From the NCBI GenBank assembly GCA_016703155.1, contig JADJCP010000002.1:62001-126000 (forward strand): a stretch of DNA of 64,000 nt. The letters run 5' to 3'. Origin of the DNA: Hydrogenophilales bacterium (GTDB lineage Bacteria > Pseudomonadota > Gammaproteobacteria > Burkholderiales > Thiobacillaceae). The stretch's first letter is position 1; each line of letters opens with the position of its first letter. Positions 18,012-26,965 of this stretch are shown piece by piece. The position numbers and the translations under genes are program-made. Below the pieces are notes generated by a model. The model was not told the DNA's origin. It saw nothing but the letters and a program-made list of their open reading frames with translations, and made no database searches.

Positions 18012-18371
18012 TTACATCCCCACCTTAGCGCGCAGGCGCGGCGTCAGGTCGATGACCTGTGCCGTCCTGGAGGCCACCGCGTTGCCCATCAGGACCACGC
18101 ACCCACACTCTTCGGACAACGACTCCAGCGCCGCCGGCAGGGCCTTGGCAAAGGCCTGCGCGGCCGCCATGGCGCGGTTGCGCTCGTCCTCGCTCGCTTG
18201 ATCGCTGCCCACCACCTTGGCAAAGGCCGCTTCCTTCTCGCGGTACACCGAGGCCAGGTCGACCACCCCCAGGGCCGAACCCGGCGCGCGCAGCCAGTCG
18301 TACAGGCCAATGCCGCCGAGCACCAGGATCGAGTTGACGACCAGGATCACCAACCCATCGCGGGCGTTCAT
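18012..18371 (-). CDS. trbI: TrbI, F-type
   Basis: The product has 119 residues (F TrbI 128). One N-terminal transmembrane helix (GLVILVVNSILVLGGIGLYDWL) is followed by a periplasmic helical segment and VIDLTPRLRAKVG. The family is an inner-membrane protein that influences pilus outgrowth or retraction. Its start overlaps the traC stop by 4 bp, giving the usual traC-trbI-traW order. Confidence 0.85.
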   Translation of the reverse strand: MNARDGLVILVVNSILVLGGIGLYDWLRAPGSALGVVDLASVYREKEAAFAKVVGSDQASEDERNRAMAAAQAFAKALPAALESLSEECGCVVLMGNAVASRTAQVIDLTPRLRAKVGM

Positions 18372-20932
18372 GACGCCCTCCCGCCACGCCGTTGCAGGAG
18401 GATCTCGATGGCCTCGTCCTGGCTGTGACCCTGGGCCTTCAGTTCATCGAGCGGTGCGTTGTCTTCAAATCGGTTGGTGAAGGTCAGCAGGGTGTGCGGA
18501 TCGAGGATCAGGCGCACCACGCCCTCGCCCATCGGGCTGTAGATGTAGGCCTCCGAGTACGCCCCGTCTTCCTTGCGCAGGCTGGACAGGAGGCGCTTGC
18601 GGCCCTCGTCCAGGTGCAGCTTGCCTTCCTGGGCGAGCTTCTCGATGGATTCCCGGCGCTGTCCCAGGACGACGATGTAATCGGATTGCGCGAAGGCCGC
18701 GTGCAGGGCGTCGGTGGCGTAATAGTGCTCGACCATCTGCGTCGCGGTAATCAGCGCGCCGCCGTACTTCCGGGCGCGCAGCGCCGTTTCTTCGATGATC
18801 CGGGTCAGGGTGGCGTCGCCCTCCCCACCCAACTGCTGCTTCAACTCATCGATGATGAAGACCTTCTGCCGGTTGCGCGTGAAGAACATCTGCGAGGTGA
18901 TGCGGAACAGCAGGGCCATCATCACCACCCGATGCAGTGCCACCGAACGCTTCAGCGATTCCAGTTCGATGACCAGGTGATCTCCCTCGAAGTCGATGTT
19001 CGAGGCGCCGGCGAAGAACTCGCCGTAGGCGCCGTCGCGGGCATAGGGCGACAGCATGGTGGCCAGGTCGCGCAGCCGGCCATCCTCGGGATCGTCATCG
19101 TTGATCCGCCCCCGGGCGAACCAGTCGCGGATGTCGGTGACCTCCATGGTGGGGCCCTTCGCGTCCCACAAGCGCATGATGACCGTGCCGATGGCCTGGT
19201 ACTGGTAGGCCTCCAGGTCGGCGAACGGTGAGGCCATCTTCGCGGTCACCGCCTGGAGCATGTCCATGTCGTCGGTGATGCTCACCACATGCGAGAACGG
19301 GTTGACGCACACCCCGGCGCCGGCACGGATGTCCAGGAACTGGCCGCCGGTCTTCTCGGTGAGGCGCTCGAAGGATCGGCCCAGGTCGAGTTGCCAGACC
19401 TTGGCGCCGGCGCCGAGATAGCTCCAGGCGATCTCGTTGAGCCAGACCGACTTGCCGGTGCCGATCGAACCGACGATGGAGACGCCGTAGCCGCCCAGCG
19501 TGTTGTCGTAGAAATCCAGGGAGATCAACTGGCCGCGCCGGCCGCCGAAGATCAACGTCGGCGTGTTGGTGCCGCGCCATTCGCCGATCATCGGCGCCAG
19601 GGCGACGGCATTCTCGTAGCTCTTGGTGCTGGGCAGCTTGAAGCGGCTGAGCAGCTTGAACATGCCCAGGTTCAGGGACATGGGCAACGAGGCCAGCAGC
19701 ATGGTCCGATGGATGTGCGTCATGTGGCACAGCTCGAAACCTTGGTCGCGCCAGATCGACTCAGCGGCCTTCTCGGCGGTCGAGGCGAAGTCTTCGGTCG
19801 GGAACAGCGTCAGGGTATGGAAGATTTTCACCAAGCCGCCGCCGCCGTCGACGACGCGCAAGGCCTCGTCCCAATCGGCCTTCTTGTCGGCGACATCCGG
19901 CATCAGGCCGGCCATCTTCGACTGGGCGTTCTGGGTGGCGCGCGCCTGGTTCATGGCGACATTCGCCTTGGTGCCCGACGGGTCCGGGAAATGCACCCCC
20001 ATGGTAATCAGGAAGGGACACGGGTATTGCAGGGCGGCTTGCGACAGATCGCCGATCATGGCGCCCATGCGTCCCAGGGAGAAGCGTTCCGGATAGCCTT
20101 TGACGGCATAGGCGCGCATCTCTACGGTCTTGTCCTCATGCCGGGCATTGCTGAAGCGGATGCCCCGGCTATGCTCCTGCTGCAACGTGTCGAAATCGAC
20201 CATCTGGGCATTCAGGAGTCGGCCGCCGTCATAGTTGAGCACGGGTAGTTCACAGTGCAGGCGATGCGGATTGCAGAAGTCGGCGCACCAGTTCACCAGA
20301 TCCCCGGCGTCCCAAGTGCGCGACGGGAAGCCCGCGCCGCGCAGGGTGGTTTCCATGCCGGCGCGCGCCTTCAACAGTTCACCGACACGTGCCCGTTCAT
20401 TGAAGCGGATCGGCGCCGTCACCGAGATGACCAGGCGGAAGTCGCGCAGCATGTAGACGTTGCCGCGCGTCAGGGATTCATGCGCCGCCTTGGCTAGGTG
20501 CTCGACCCGGCGCCGGGCCAGGGTGCGGAAGATGTTGGTGTTGCGCACCGGCCGACCTTCCTGGTCGGAGCGCTCCTTGATGTCGCTATCCGGGGAACGC
20601 AGGTTGGCGTACTGCGTCAGCTTGCGGTAGATATGCGGTGTCCCGAACAGGTGGAACTGGATGCCCGTTCCCACCGGCCAGTTGTGCATCAGCCCTTCCA
20701 GGATGTCCGCCATGGATTGATCCGAGCCCGACTGCGGTGCCAGCTCCAGGCAGAAGCCGACCTGATTGCCAAGGATGAAGAGCTGTGTCTCGTCGTCCCA
20801 GCCCCGATACGGCAGGTAGGACGAGAATTGCAGGGGATCGCCTTCGTTTGCTTCGTCCTTGGGTGCGAACAGCTTGGCGAGCCAGTCGAGCCAGCCAGGC
20901 AGGGTTTCGGTGGTGCTGCTCATGGCGGTCAA
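18368..20932 (-). CDS. traC: TraC conjugation ATPase (VirB4-like)
   Basis: The product has 854 residues (F TraC 875). The N-terminal half is the TraC domain (LQFSSYLPYRGWDDETQLFIL, where F also has a YRxWD-like element). Walker A is VGSIGTGKSVWLNE at about residues 490-500, and Walker B-like KVFIIDELKQQL is near 695. The C-terminal motor region ends with YSPMGEGVVRLILDPHTLL. It powers pilus assembly at the inner membrane. It is intact, and overlaps trbI and traV by 4 bp each. Confidence 0.95.
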   Translation of the reverse strand: MTAMSSTTETLPGWLDWLAKLFAPKDEANEGDPLQFSSYLPYRGWDDETQLFILGNQVGFCLELAPQSGSDQSMADILEGLMHNWPVGTGIQFHLFGTPHIYRKLTQYANLRSPDSDIKERSDQEGRPVRNTNIFRTLARRRVEHLAKAAHESLTRGNVYMLRDFRLVISVTAPIRFNERARVGELLKARAGMETTLRGAGFPSRTWDAGDLVNWCADFCNPHRLHCELPVLNYDGGRLLNAQMVDFDTLQQEHSRGIRFSNARHEDKTVEMRAYAVKGYPERFSLGRMGAMIGDLSQAALQYPCPFLITMGVHFPDPSGTKANVAMNQARATQNAQSKMAGLMPDVADKKADWDEALRVVDGGGGLVKIFHTLTLFPTEDFASTAEKAAESIWRDQGFELCHMTHIHRTMLLASLPMSLNLGMFKLLSRFKLPSTKSYENAVALAPMIGEWRGTNTPTLIFGGRRGQLISLDFYDNTLGGYGVSIVGSIGTGKSVWLNEIAWSYLGAGAKVWQLDLGRSFERLTEKTGGQFLDIRAGAGVCVNPFSHVVSITDDMDMLQAVTAKMASPFADLEAYQYQAIGTVIMRLWDAKGPTMEVTDIRDWFARGRINDDDPEDGRLRDLATMLSPYARDGAYGEFFAGASNIDFEGDHLVIELESLKRSVALHRVVMMALLFRITSQMFFTRNRQKVFIIDELKQQLGGEGDATLTRIIEETALRARKYGGALITATQMVEHYYATDALHAAFAQSDYIVVLGQRRESIEKLAQEGKLHLDEGRKRLLSSLRKEDGAYSEAYIYSPMGEGVVRLILDPHTLLTFTNRFEDNAPLDELKAQGHSQDEAIEILLQRRGGRAS

Positions 20933-21534
20933 TTCGTCCGGTTATCAAAGAAGGGGGCGGGCGCGGTCATCCCGGCCGGAACCAGCCCCTTGGGCAATAC
21001 ATCAGCCACGTCGGCGGCGACCGAGGCCGGCTTGGCGGCGCTCGTCGCCTTGCTCTCCCCGGCCGGCGGCGGCACCAGGGTGGCGCCGTAGCCATCGCGG
21101 ATACGCTCCCGGACATGATCGAGATTCCAGCGGCCATCATCCAGACGCAGCGCGATCCAGCCGCCTTCATGGAGGTCGCCATCGGCATCCTCCCAGGGGG
21201 CCACCCAGACGCGCATGACGCTGGGCCGGGAACGCAGGGGCAAGGGACCGCTCTCGACACTGCCGGGGAGCTTGACGGTGGGCCGAGCCGGCAGGGGAGT
21301 CTTCGCGGCTACGGTTGAGGACTCAGGGTGCGCATCCTCGGTCGCAGCGGGTTTGGCTGAAGACGCCATGCCCTGGGTCGATTCCTCGTACACCTGGGAC
21401 ATCGGTTTACAGGTCACGCCCTCGCTATAGGGACACGAGTGCTGATCAGAGCCGTCCAGGCCGGACATACTCCCGGCGCAGCCGGCCAGTAGGGCCAGCG
21501 GTATCAGCAGTGACAGGGGCGCAAGCGATCTCAT
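20929..21534 (-). CDS. traV: TraV outer-membrane lipoprotein
   Basis: The product has 201 residues (F TraV 171). The lipoprotein signal is MRSLAPLSLLIPLALLAGCAG, lipobox LAGC, followed at once by CPYSEGVTCKPMSQVYE, the two-cysteine element of TraV. The C-terminal half has VMRVWVAPWEDADGDLHEGGW, as in longer TraV proteins. It forms the VirB7-like component of the outer-membrane core complex with TraK and TraB. It overlaps traC and the dsbC-like gene. Confidence 0.9.
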   Translation of the reverse strand: MRSLAPLSLLIPLALLAGCAGSMSGLDGSDQHSCPYSEGVTCKPMSQVYEESTQGMASSAKPAATEDAHPESSTVAAKTPLPARPTVKLPGSVESGPLPLRSRPSVMRVWVAPWEDADGDLHEGGWIALRLDDGRWNLDHVRERIRDGYGATLVPPPAGESKATSAAKPASVAADVADVLPKGLVPAGMTAPAPFFDNRTN

Positions 21535-22271
21535 TGGACTACCTCGGGAATGACTTGAGTAACGGGGGTCTCGCCAGGCATCAGCCAGGCGGACAGTTCA
21601 GGCGCCGCCAGGGCACCCAGGGATACCCGGCCATCGGGCGCCACCAGGGCCGGCGTGGCGCGGATACCGAACTGCTCGGCCAGCGCCTTGTTCCGGGTCA
21701 GCAGGGCATCGACCTGGCAGGCCTCCGGCGCTCGCTCAGGACGCACTCCCTGACGCATCCAGGCCGTCCAGGCTGCCCAGCGATCCGGCGCGCACCAGAT
21801 ATTCCTGGCCAATTCGGCGGAATCCGGCTGAAACGGCAGCAGCACCGTTCTGACGTGCAGGTCCGGGATGCCGGCGAGGGTCTGCTCCAGTGTCTGGCAA
21901 TGGCCGCAGGCCGGATCGGAGAACACATAGACGATCCGGCTCCCCTCCCCCTGCTCCAGGATGCTCACTGCTGGAATCTGCGTGACATCCACCTTGGCGA
22001 TGGCGCGCAGGCGGTCTTCGGTCAGGTCGCGGTTACCCGGCAGGTCGAATATCCGCCCGAACAGGAAATACTGGCCAGTGGCGTCGACGTAGACGATCTT
22101 ACGGCCCATGGCCACCTCGAACAGGCCAGGGATCGGGGTGTCGCTGACCGCATCGACGCGGGTTGCGGGATAGCGCTCCAGGAGCCGTGTCTTGACCTCC
22201 TCAGCGGGGCTGGCCAGGGCCAGGGAGGTGACCAGCAGAGCGGCGCCGGCCGCCATCGCGCGGGGCATCAT
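21531..22271 (-). CDS. dsbC: DsbC-like disulfide isomerase of the tra operon
   Basis: It is chosen to start at the ATGATG at 22271, where the signal peptide MMPRAMAAGAALLVTSLALA begins. The longer open frame upstream only runs antisense through traB. The product has 246 residues with a DsbC dimerisation domain (LLERYPATRVDAVSDTPIPGLFEV, then KIVYVDATGQYFLFG) and a thioredoxin fold whose catalytic pair is CGHC (FSDPACGHCQTL). It is periplasmic and probably folds TraN, TraU and TraH. It overlaps traB by 4 bp and traV by 4 bp. Confidence 0.9.
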   Translation of the reverse strand: MMPRAMAAGAALLVTSLALASPAEEVKTRLLERYPATRVDAVSDTPIPGLFEVAMGRKIVYVDATGQYFLFGRIFDLPGNRDLTEDRLRAIAKVDVTQIPAVSILEQGEGSRIVYVFSDPACGHCQTLEQTLAGIPDLHVRTVLLPFQPDSAELARNIWCAPDRWAAWTAWMRQGVRPERAPEACQVDALLTRNKALAEQFGIRATPALVAPDGRVSLGALAAPELSAWLMPGETPVTQVIPEVVQ

Positions 22272-23644
22272 TCCAGCCTCCCCCGTCTCGGCGTATTGCG
22301 CAGCGCCAGCCGATCCGCATCGTCCGGCAGCGGCACGTCCAAAGTCAGGCCCTTGGTGAAGCCGATATCCACGCCAAGCCCAGCATCGATCTCGATGACC
22401 GGATGGGTCTTGTCCGCCATGGAGATGTAATACTGTGCCAGGCGATCCATGGCATTGGAGACGCCCTGGCCGATGCCGGCCTGATACTCCTTGCCCGGAT
22501 CGGCGTCGGTGAATTGGGTGCCGAGGGCCGTCACGCCCGTGGTCGAGGATTGATACACCACGCCCTTGCCGATCCCCGAGACAACCCCGGCGAGCAGCGC
22601 ATTGGCCAGGATTTGCCCTTGCTTGGTCACCAGGCGGCCGCGCATGCCGAGCTTGCCGTCCTCGCCGTAGATCGAGCCGGCGACGTTCTGCTCCAGCACC
22701 CGCCCGTCGTGACGCACACAGGACAGTTTCTCCAGACGGAAATAGGCGCGCTCCGACGAGATGTCGCCATACCCGGCCGCAGTCACCATGCAATCTTTGA
22801 CGTTGGCTCGCCAATAGTTCGGCAACCAGGCCAGATCCTCCAGACGCAGGAAGATCGGCAACGGGCTGGACTGCGCTGCGCCTGCCGTCGGCGCATCCAG
22901 GCCACCCAGCAAGCGGGCCTTGACGATGCCGATGGGCAGGTAGGTCTTGCCGGCCTCGCGTTCGGCGCCCTTGGCGGCGGGGGTGGCGCTGCCGGTAGCG
23001 GCATTTGCGCTCTGCATTGCTCCCGGCTTGCCCGTTGCGTTTGTGCCAGGCGAACCGGCGACGATCACCCGACCAATGCCCACCCGGGGCGGTGGTGGCG
23101 GCAAGGCCGCGGGTGGCGATGGCGGCATCATCGTATTCCCCTGGGTGGCATGACCTTGGTTTGCCGCATAGGCGCTGGCGATCGGCGAGACCGGCGGCGG
23201 GATGAACTTGGGTGCGGCCATGCCCGGACTGGACGGCGTGCCGGGTGGGTAATCCATACGCGCCGGGTCCATACGTGTCGGGGCGCTCGTCGGCGCCTTC
23301 TTGGCCTCGGCTTCAAGGGTCGCCAGACGCGCCTGGAGTTCCTTGTTCAAGGCCTCGCTGTCCTGCACCCGGCCCTTCAGGGTGGAGATGTCGTCGCCCG
23401 CCTTGTAGAGCCAGCGCTGGGCGTCGGTGACGACTTCACCCGGCGCCGTGATCGCCTTGACGGCGACCTTGCCGGGGTCCGTCTTGGTGTCCTGCACCTT
23501 CGGCTTCTTGTCCCCGGACAAGAGGAGAACGAACAGCCCCCAGACGCCCAGCAAGGCGATGAGGCCGACCACGTACTGAGCCCAGCGGGCATTCTTGAGG
23601 CCGCGCAAGCCAGGCGCGGCCGAGGGCGCTTGACCGTTACTCAC
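22268..23644 (-). CDS. traB: TraB core-complex protein (GTG start)
   Basis: The GTG at 23644 overlaps the 3' end of traK by 8 bp and gives 458 residues (F TraB 475). A transmembrane helix (AQYVVGLIALLGVWGLFVLLL) is followed by a coiled coil (DSEALNKELQARLATLEAEA), a proline-rich stretch (PSPPAALPPPPPRVG) and the VirB10-like barrel (YLPIGIVKARLLGGLDAP, ERAYFRLEKLSCV, and DIGFTKGLTLDVPL). TraB spans from inner to outer membrane. The frame is intact. Confidence 0.92.
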   Translation of the reverse strand: MSNGQAPSAAPGLRGLKNARWAQYVVGLIALLGVWGLFVLLLSGDKKPKVQDTKTDPGKVAVKAITAPGEVVTDAQRWLYKAGDDISTLKGRVQDSEALNKELQARLATLEAEAKKAPTSAPTRMDPARMDYPPGTPSSPGMAAPKFIPPPVSPIASAYAANQGHATQGNTMMPPSPPAALPPPPPRVGIGRVIVAGSPGTNATGKPGAMQSANAATGSATPAAKGAEREAGKTYLPIGIVKARLLGGLDAPTAGAAQSSPLPIFLRLEDLAWLPNYWRANVKDCMVTAAGYGDISSERAYFRLEKLSCVRHDGRVLEQNVAGSIYGEDGKLGMRGRLVTKQGQILANALLAGVVSGIGKGVVYQSSTTGVTALGTQFTDADPGKEYQAGIGQGVSNAMDRLAQYYISMADKTHPVIEIDAGLGVDIGFTKGLTLDVPLPDDADRLALRNTPRRGRLE

Positions 23645-24371
23645 CGCGCTTCTCCCGGATGACATAGACGCGGGTCGACTCGTTCGGCGCCAGGTGCGTC
23701 TTGACCACGCCCACGGCGACAACACCGGCATCGAAGAATTCCCGCTCGTCGAGCACCATGGGCGCCGCCGAGGTATTGGTCAGATCGAAGATCGAACCAG
23801 ACAGGCGCCGGTTGGCGACGCGACGAATCTCGAAGAAACGCGCCTCCTGCCACAGTCCGACGGCCTTGCCGATCGGCGAGGCGAGATACCCGGGCGACGG
23901 GGCGTCGCTGGTCAGGACCAGCATCATGTTCTTGATCTGCCGCAGCCAGTCTGGGGCCGAGGCGTTCGCTTCGGTCGACTCGGGCCGCAGCGCCAGGACG
24001 ATCCGATCATTGAGGATGACCGTCTCGCTGGGGATGTCGGTGGGCGTCAGCAGCAGCGTGTAGGTCGCTTTGTCGGTCTTGACGAAGATGTTGATCGGCT
24101 TGCCCGGCACGGCGGCGGCCGAGGGCATGACGTAGATCTCGCCGCTCGCCGCGTCGGGCGCCACCATCAACTCCCCGGCCGGGTTGTCGGGGGCATAGAC
24201 CGAACCGAAGACATCGACGATGGCCGCGCCCTCGACCTTGATGCGCGAGGTTTCCTTGAGGGCGATGCGCGCCGTCGCCGTGGCGTCGGGTTTCACCTCC
24301 AGCTTCTGCAGCGCCCAGGCGGGCGCCGTCAGGAGCAGCGAGGCGAGTAGGATTGCCTTAGAAGCTGCCAT
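23637..24371 (-). CDS. traK: TraK secretin-like protein
   Basis: The start at 24371 gives 244 residues (F TraK 242). The signal peptide is AILLASLLLTAPAWALQ. The mature protein starts with the family's strand-rich N-domain (ATARIALKETSRIKVEGAAI, DVFGS) and ends RLSGSIFDLTNTSAAPMVLDEREFF. It forms the VirB9-like outer-membrane core with TraV and TraB. It overlaps traE by 14 bp and traB by 8 bp. Confidence 0.9.
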   Translation of the reverse strand: MAASKAILLASLLLTAPAWALQKLEVKPDATATARIALKETSRIKVEGAAIVDVFGSVYAPDNPAGELMVAPDAASGEIYVMPSAAAVPGKPINIFVKTDKATYTLLLTPTDIPSETVILNDRIVLALRPESTEANASAPDWLRQIKNMMLVLTSDAPSPGYLASPIGKAVGLWQEARFFEIRRVANRRLSGSIFDLTNTSAAPMVLDEREFFDAGVVAVGVVKTHLAPNESTRVYVIREKRGE

Positions 24372-24978
24372 CGGTTTCCTCCACATCGAGATCGTTTTCT
24401 GCGAGGGCGGCTTTAACGTCATCGGTTTTGACCTGTTTGAACTTGATGAGCTGGGCCTGGCCCCCGTCGATCGAGAAGCGGGCCAGGTAATGCCGGATTT
24501 CGTTCTTGACCGGGGTGCCGTTGATCAGCACTTTGAGTTGCCCAGTGAGGATCGCCGCCAATGCATCCGGGGCGGCGCGCACGGTGCGCACATCGAAGGA
24601 CGTGGTGGCGTTGTCGCGACGCACCTTCTCAGCGTTGACGCGCAACTTCTGCTGCATGGCGCCGTGATAGCCCGGCTCGGCAAGCTTGAGCAGAAGATCG
24701 GACTTGTACGCCACGTTGTCGGGAGTGATATCGAGGGTCAGGTAGGCGACCCACTGCGCCATCTGATCGATGTATTCGCCGGAGGCGGTGTGGTCGGTGA
24801 TCCAGAAGGACTTCTCGATCCTTGGCGGCGTCACCACCGTGCGGTTCGAGCCCATGCCCGACCAGGCGACCAGCAGGACCAGGACCAGTGCCGTGACCAG
24901 GCCCCCGACGGTGATCCAGAGGAACCGATTCTGCCGTGACAGCATCTGCACATCGGCTTCGTAGGCGTCGCGTTTCAT
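24358..24978 (-). CDS. traE: TraE inner-membrane pilus assembly protein
   Basis: The product has 206 residues (F TraE 188). The N-terminal helix (RFLWITVGGLVTALVLVLLVAW) anchors it, followed by TVVTPPRIEKSFWI, the family signature. The periplasmic VirB8-like part includes MAQWVAYLTLDITPDNVAYK and LINGTPVKNEIRHYLARF. It has no cysteines. It is downstream of traL by 28 bp and overlaps traK. Confidence 0.92.
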   Translation of the reverse strand: MKRDAYEADVQMLSRQNRFLWITVGGLVTALVLVLLVAWSGMGSNRTVVTPPRIEKSFWITDHTASGEYIDQMAQWVAYLTLDITPDNVAYKSDLLLKLAEPGYHGAMQQKLRVNAEKVRRDNATTSFDVRTVRAAPDALAAILTGQLKVLINGTPVKNEIRHYLARFSIDGGQAQLIKFKQVKTDDVKAALAENDLDVEETDGSF

Positions 24979-25006
24979 AGGTGCCTTATGACCTTATGAC
25001 GGCATG

Positions 25007-25306
25007 TCAGCCGACCATCTCACGGTAGTGAGACGGCGGCACGATGCCCCGAGGGATGAACATCGCTTCCTGGGGCAGCCACCAGAAGAGGAAGTGCCAG
25101 AGAAAGCCCGTGTGCCGCATCGCTTTGAGCTTGGCTATCCGGGTGCAGGCGAACCAGCCCAGCACGGCGGAGCCGAAGAACGCCCACATGGAGCCCTTCA
25201 TCAGCCCGAGCATGAGGAAGAAGACGAAGGTGCCGGCCACGTCCATCTCCCAGAGCCCGAGCTTCCAGGGATCGTCCAGGCGCCGAAGGATGCGGCTGCC
25301 GTCCAT
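25007..25306 (-). CDS. traL: TraL
   Basis: The product has 99 residues (F TraL 91). It begins ILRRLDDPWKLGLWEMD, where LDDPW is the TraL signature, then has a pair of hydrophobic helices (VFFLMLGLMKGSMWAFFG and LWHFLFWWLP). It is a VirB3-like inner-membrane component for pilus assembly, between the pilin gene (3 bp upstream) and traE. Confidence 0.9.
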   Translation of the reverse strand: MDGSRILRRLDDPWKLGLWEMDVAGTFVFFLMLGLMKGSMWAFFGSAVLGWFACTRIAKLKAMRHTGFLWHFLFWWLPQEAMFIPRGIVPPSHYREMVG

Positions 25307-25309
25307 GGT

Positions 25310-25681
25310 TTAGATGACCGCCCCGGCGATGGCGAAGGCAACCACCAAGCCGACGGCGGCGAAGATCGCCAGACCGACGTAGCCCAGGACCGGCGCGAAG
25401 TTGCGCAGCGCCGCCAGGGAGACCAGGGCGACCAGAAAGCCGATGATGATGACCAGGGCGATCAGACCGGTGTTCATGTCGGCAAACTGCTGGATGGCGC
25501 GTTGCAGCGGCCCCAGACCGGTGGCGGCGGCGACGTTGGTCATGTCCAGGTTGACCGCCAGGGCGTTGCCGGTCATGGTGGAAAGGCCGGTGACTGCGCC
25601 GACGTACCAAGCGGTGCTCTTGCGGGTGATCGCGGCTTTGGCCTGAGCCAGGCGCGCCAGGGGGGTGGTGACGAGTTTCAT
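25310..25681 (-). CDS. traA: TraA-like propilin
   Basis: The start at 25681 gives 123 residues (F prepilin 121). A basic leader is followed by AVTGLSTMTGNALAVNL, a plausible peptidase site after ALA, then two helices (NTGLIALVIIIGFLVALVSL and LGYVGLAIFAAVGLVVAFAI) as in F-type pilin. It is processed presumably by the S26 peptidase in the operon. It has an AAGGAGAAAG ribosome site and overlaps the small regulator-like gene upstream by 4 bp. Confidence 0.85.
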   Translation of the reverse strand: MKLVTTPLARLAQAKAAITRKSTAWYVGAVTGLSTMTGNALAVNLDMTNVAAATGLGPLQRAIQQFADMNTGLIALVIIIGFLVALVSLAALRNFAPVLGYVGLAIFAAVGLVVAFAIAGAVI

Positions 25682-25974
25682 ACAGCTTTCTCCTTGTTGG
25701 ATTCCATCAATAGGTTGATAACGATGAGCCTGGCGCGCTTCAACGCACGCACGGCGAGGCCTTCCTGATGCATTGCCTCCAGAACCACAGCGGTGGCCAC
25801 GTGCTTCAAATCGAGCATCATGTCGCCGCCATCCTGGTCGCCATGACCACATGACTGTTTCTGTAACTTCTTCAGCAGATCAAACGCTTCATCACTCACC
25901 AGGACCACCTTGTGGCCCGGCGTGTGTTTCTTGTCGTAGCTCAATCCCGTACCCCCTTTCGTTGTTAGCTGCAT
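25678..25974 (-). CDS. Small helical protein, possible transfer regulator
   Basis: The product has 98 residues from the ATG at 25974, or about 88 from a TTG at 25944 that has a better AAAGGGGG ribosome site. GHKVVLVSDEAFDLLKKLQKQ looks like a ribbon-helix-helix or coiled N-terminus, and the rest (LDLKHVATAVVLEAMHQEGL, then ALKRARLIVINLL) is helical. It lies between the lytic transglycosylase and pilin genes, where F carries traM/traY-type relaxosome regulators. That is context only; I do not recognise the family. Confidence 0.55.
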   Translation of the reverse strand: MQLTTKGGTGLSYDKKHTPGHKVVLVSDEAFDLLKKLQKQSCGHGDQDGGDMMLDLKHVATAVVLEAMHQEGLAVRALKRARLIVINLLMESNKEKAV

Positions 25975-26402
25975 TGGCCGGTGCGCTCCAGGCTCTGGCG
26001 GGCGCGATACACCGCCCAGGCATACACGGAGCGCGCCTTGCGGCAGGCCGCACCTTTGAGCTTCGTGCAGGAGGCGTTGTAGGCGCGGACGGCTTCCCAG
26101 GAATCGCCATGCTTGGCCTTCATCTGGGCCAGTACCCAGGCACCCATGTAGATGTTGGTGCAGGCATCCCAGAGCAGATCCGGGTGCATCCCCAGCGCGC
26201 GAGCATTGGACGGCATGACTTGCATCACGCCACGCGCACCGACCGGGCTCAGTGCATCGACCCGGAACCGGGACTCCACGCACGCGATCGCCCCCAACTC
26301 CATCGGGTCCAGCCCGTAGGTCGCGGCGGCCTCATGCCAGCATTGCGCTTGCGCGGCGCCGGCGAGACTCGCCAGCAAGATAAAGGAAGAAAAGCTACGC
26401 AT
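25965..26402 (-). CDS. Conjugal lytic transglycosylase (SLT fold)
   Basis: The product has 145 residues with signal peptide MRSFSSFILLASLAGAAQA. CWHEAAATYGLDPMELGAIA leads to ACVESRFRVDALSPVGARGVMQVMPS, where the catalytic Glu is in VESRF, followed by the GxMQ element. NIYMGAWVLAQM completes the soluble lytic transglycosylase core. It cuts peptidoglycan so the transfer apparatus can cross the cell wall (VirB1/orf169 role). It is the first gene of the tra operon here and overlaps the regulator-like gene by 10 bp. Confidence 0.9.
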   Translation of the reverse strand: MRSFSSFILLASLAGAAQAQCWHEAAATYGLDPMELGAIACVESRFRVDALSPVGARGVMQVMPSNARALGMHPDLLWDACTNIYMGAWVLAQMKAKHGDSWEAVRAYNASCTKLKGAACRKARSVYAWAVYRARQSLERTGQCS

Positions 26403-26540
26403 CCCATGGTGTGTCGTTATTCGATGGGCATACGCTAGCCGGCGCGGGCCTGAACAATTCGGAAAAGGATTTACGAATTTATTGACAGGCGGTGTGCTAT
26501 AAGGCGCGCCGCAAAAATCAGCTCAACAGTGGGATCAGCG
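26403..26540. promoter_or_regulatory. Intergenic region upstream of the tra operon
   Basis: This AT-richer stretch separates the minus-strand tra operon from a small plus-strand frame. On the plus strand TGcTATAAG at 26495-26503 is an extended -10 motif. TTGACA at 26482-26487 is only 10 bp before it, too near to be its -35 box. No convincing minus-strand promoter for the tra operon is seen. Confidence 0.4.
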
Positions 26541-26696
26541 ATGAGGGCTGAGAGGAAAACAGCCCGAAAAGCATCTGAGCGAAACAAACAATGGCTACGG
26601 GCCGACCCAAAGGGTGGGCCGATCGCTAACCAACACGCGCTCGGCCAGAAAGGCAGTGCAATGAATGGCTACCGGTACGGAAAGGATGACGGCTAA
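26541..26696 (+). CDS. Possible small basic protein
   Basis: 51 residues beginning MRAERKTARKASERNKQWL and ending GYRYGKDDG, strongly basic at the N-terminus. It lies 37 bp after an extended -10 motif (TGcTATAAG, 26495-26503), but has only a weak ribosome site (GGGATC). It could be a small DNA-binding or regulatory protein divergent from the tra operon. There is no homologue in mind, and a competing minus-strand frame (26595-26810) exists. Confidence 0.3.
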   Translation: MRAERKTARKASERNKQWLRADPKGGPIANQHALGQKGSAMNGYRYGKDDG

Positions 26697-26965
26697 GACC
26701 CAATAAGGGATATGGATTAAGGGTCGCCAGTGGTCGCTGGGATTGTGAAACTCGCTCGTTTCAACGCAGCCGCCGAAAACGGTATTTGGCTGACACACAC
26801 CACCAGGCATGCCAGTAAGGGTCTGCTTACTCTGTCATCGGCCGTTAGGATTTTCGATGTATGGCCATGTACGTTATGACTGCGGATTCTCCACAGAGGT
26901 ATGCGGCTTCACCCAATTCACCCGCGCCACGACGCAGTGACGGACTCAAGCGGTGCCGGCCCCAC
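26697..26965. other. Intergenic stretch with no convincing gene
   Basis: I see no reliable coding frame. A minus-strand frame of 71 codons (26595-26810) has one hydrophobic segment but no ribosome site or family match. Confidence 0.4.

Noticed and set aside
18392..19231. 279-codon plus-strand open frame within traC
   Set aside because: Antisense to a well-conserved ATPase; a by-product of GC-rich codon use.
21531..22814. 427-residue protein covering dsbC
   Set aside because: The N-terminal 180 residues are a wrong-frame reading of traB; the signal peptide shows the start at 22271.
26482..26503. TTGACA and TATAAG as a standard sigma-70 promoter
   Set aside because: The spacer is only 10 bp. 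The TATAAG may act as an extended -10 box but not with this TTGACA.
26595..26810. 71-codon minus-strand frame with one hydrophobic segment
   Set aside because: No start signal or homologue in mind, and it overlaps the small plus frame; left as undecided spacer.
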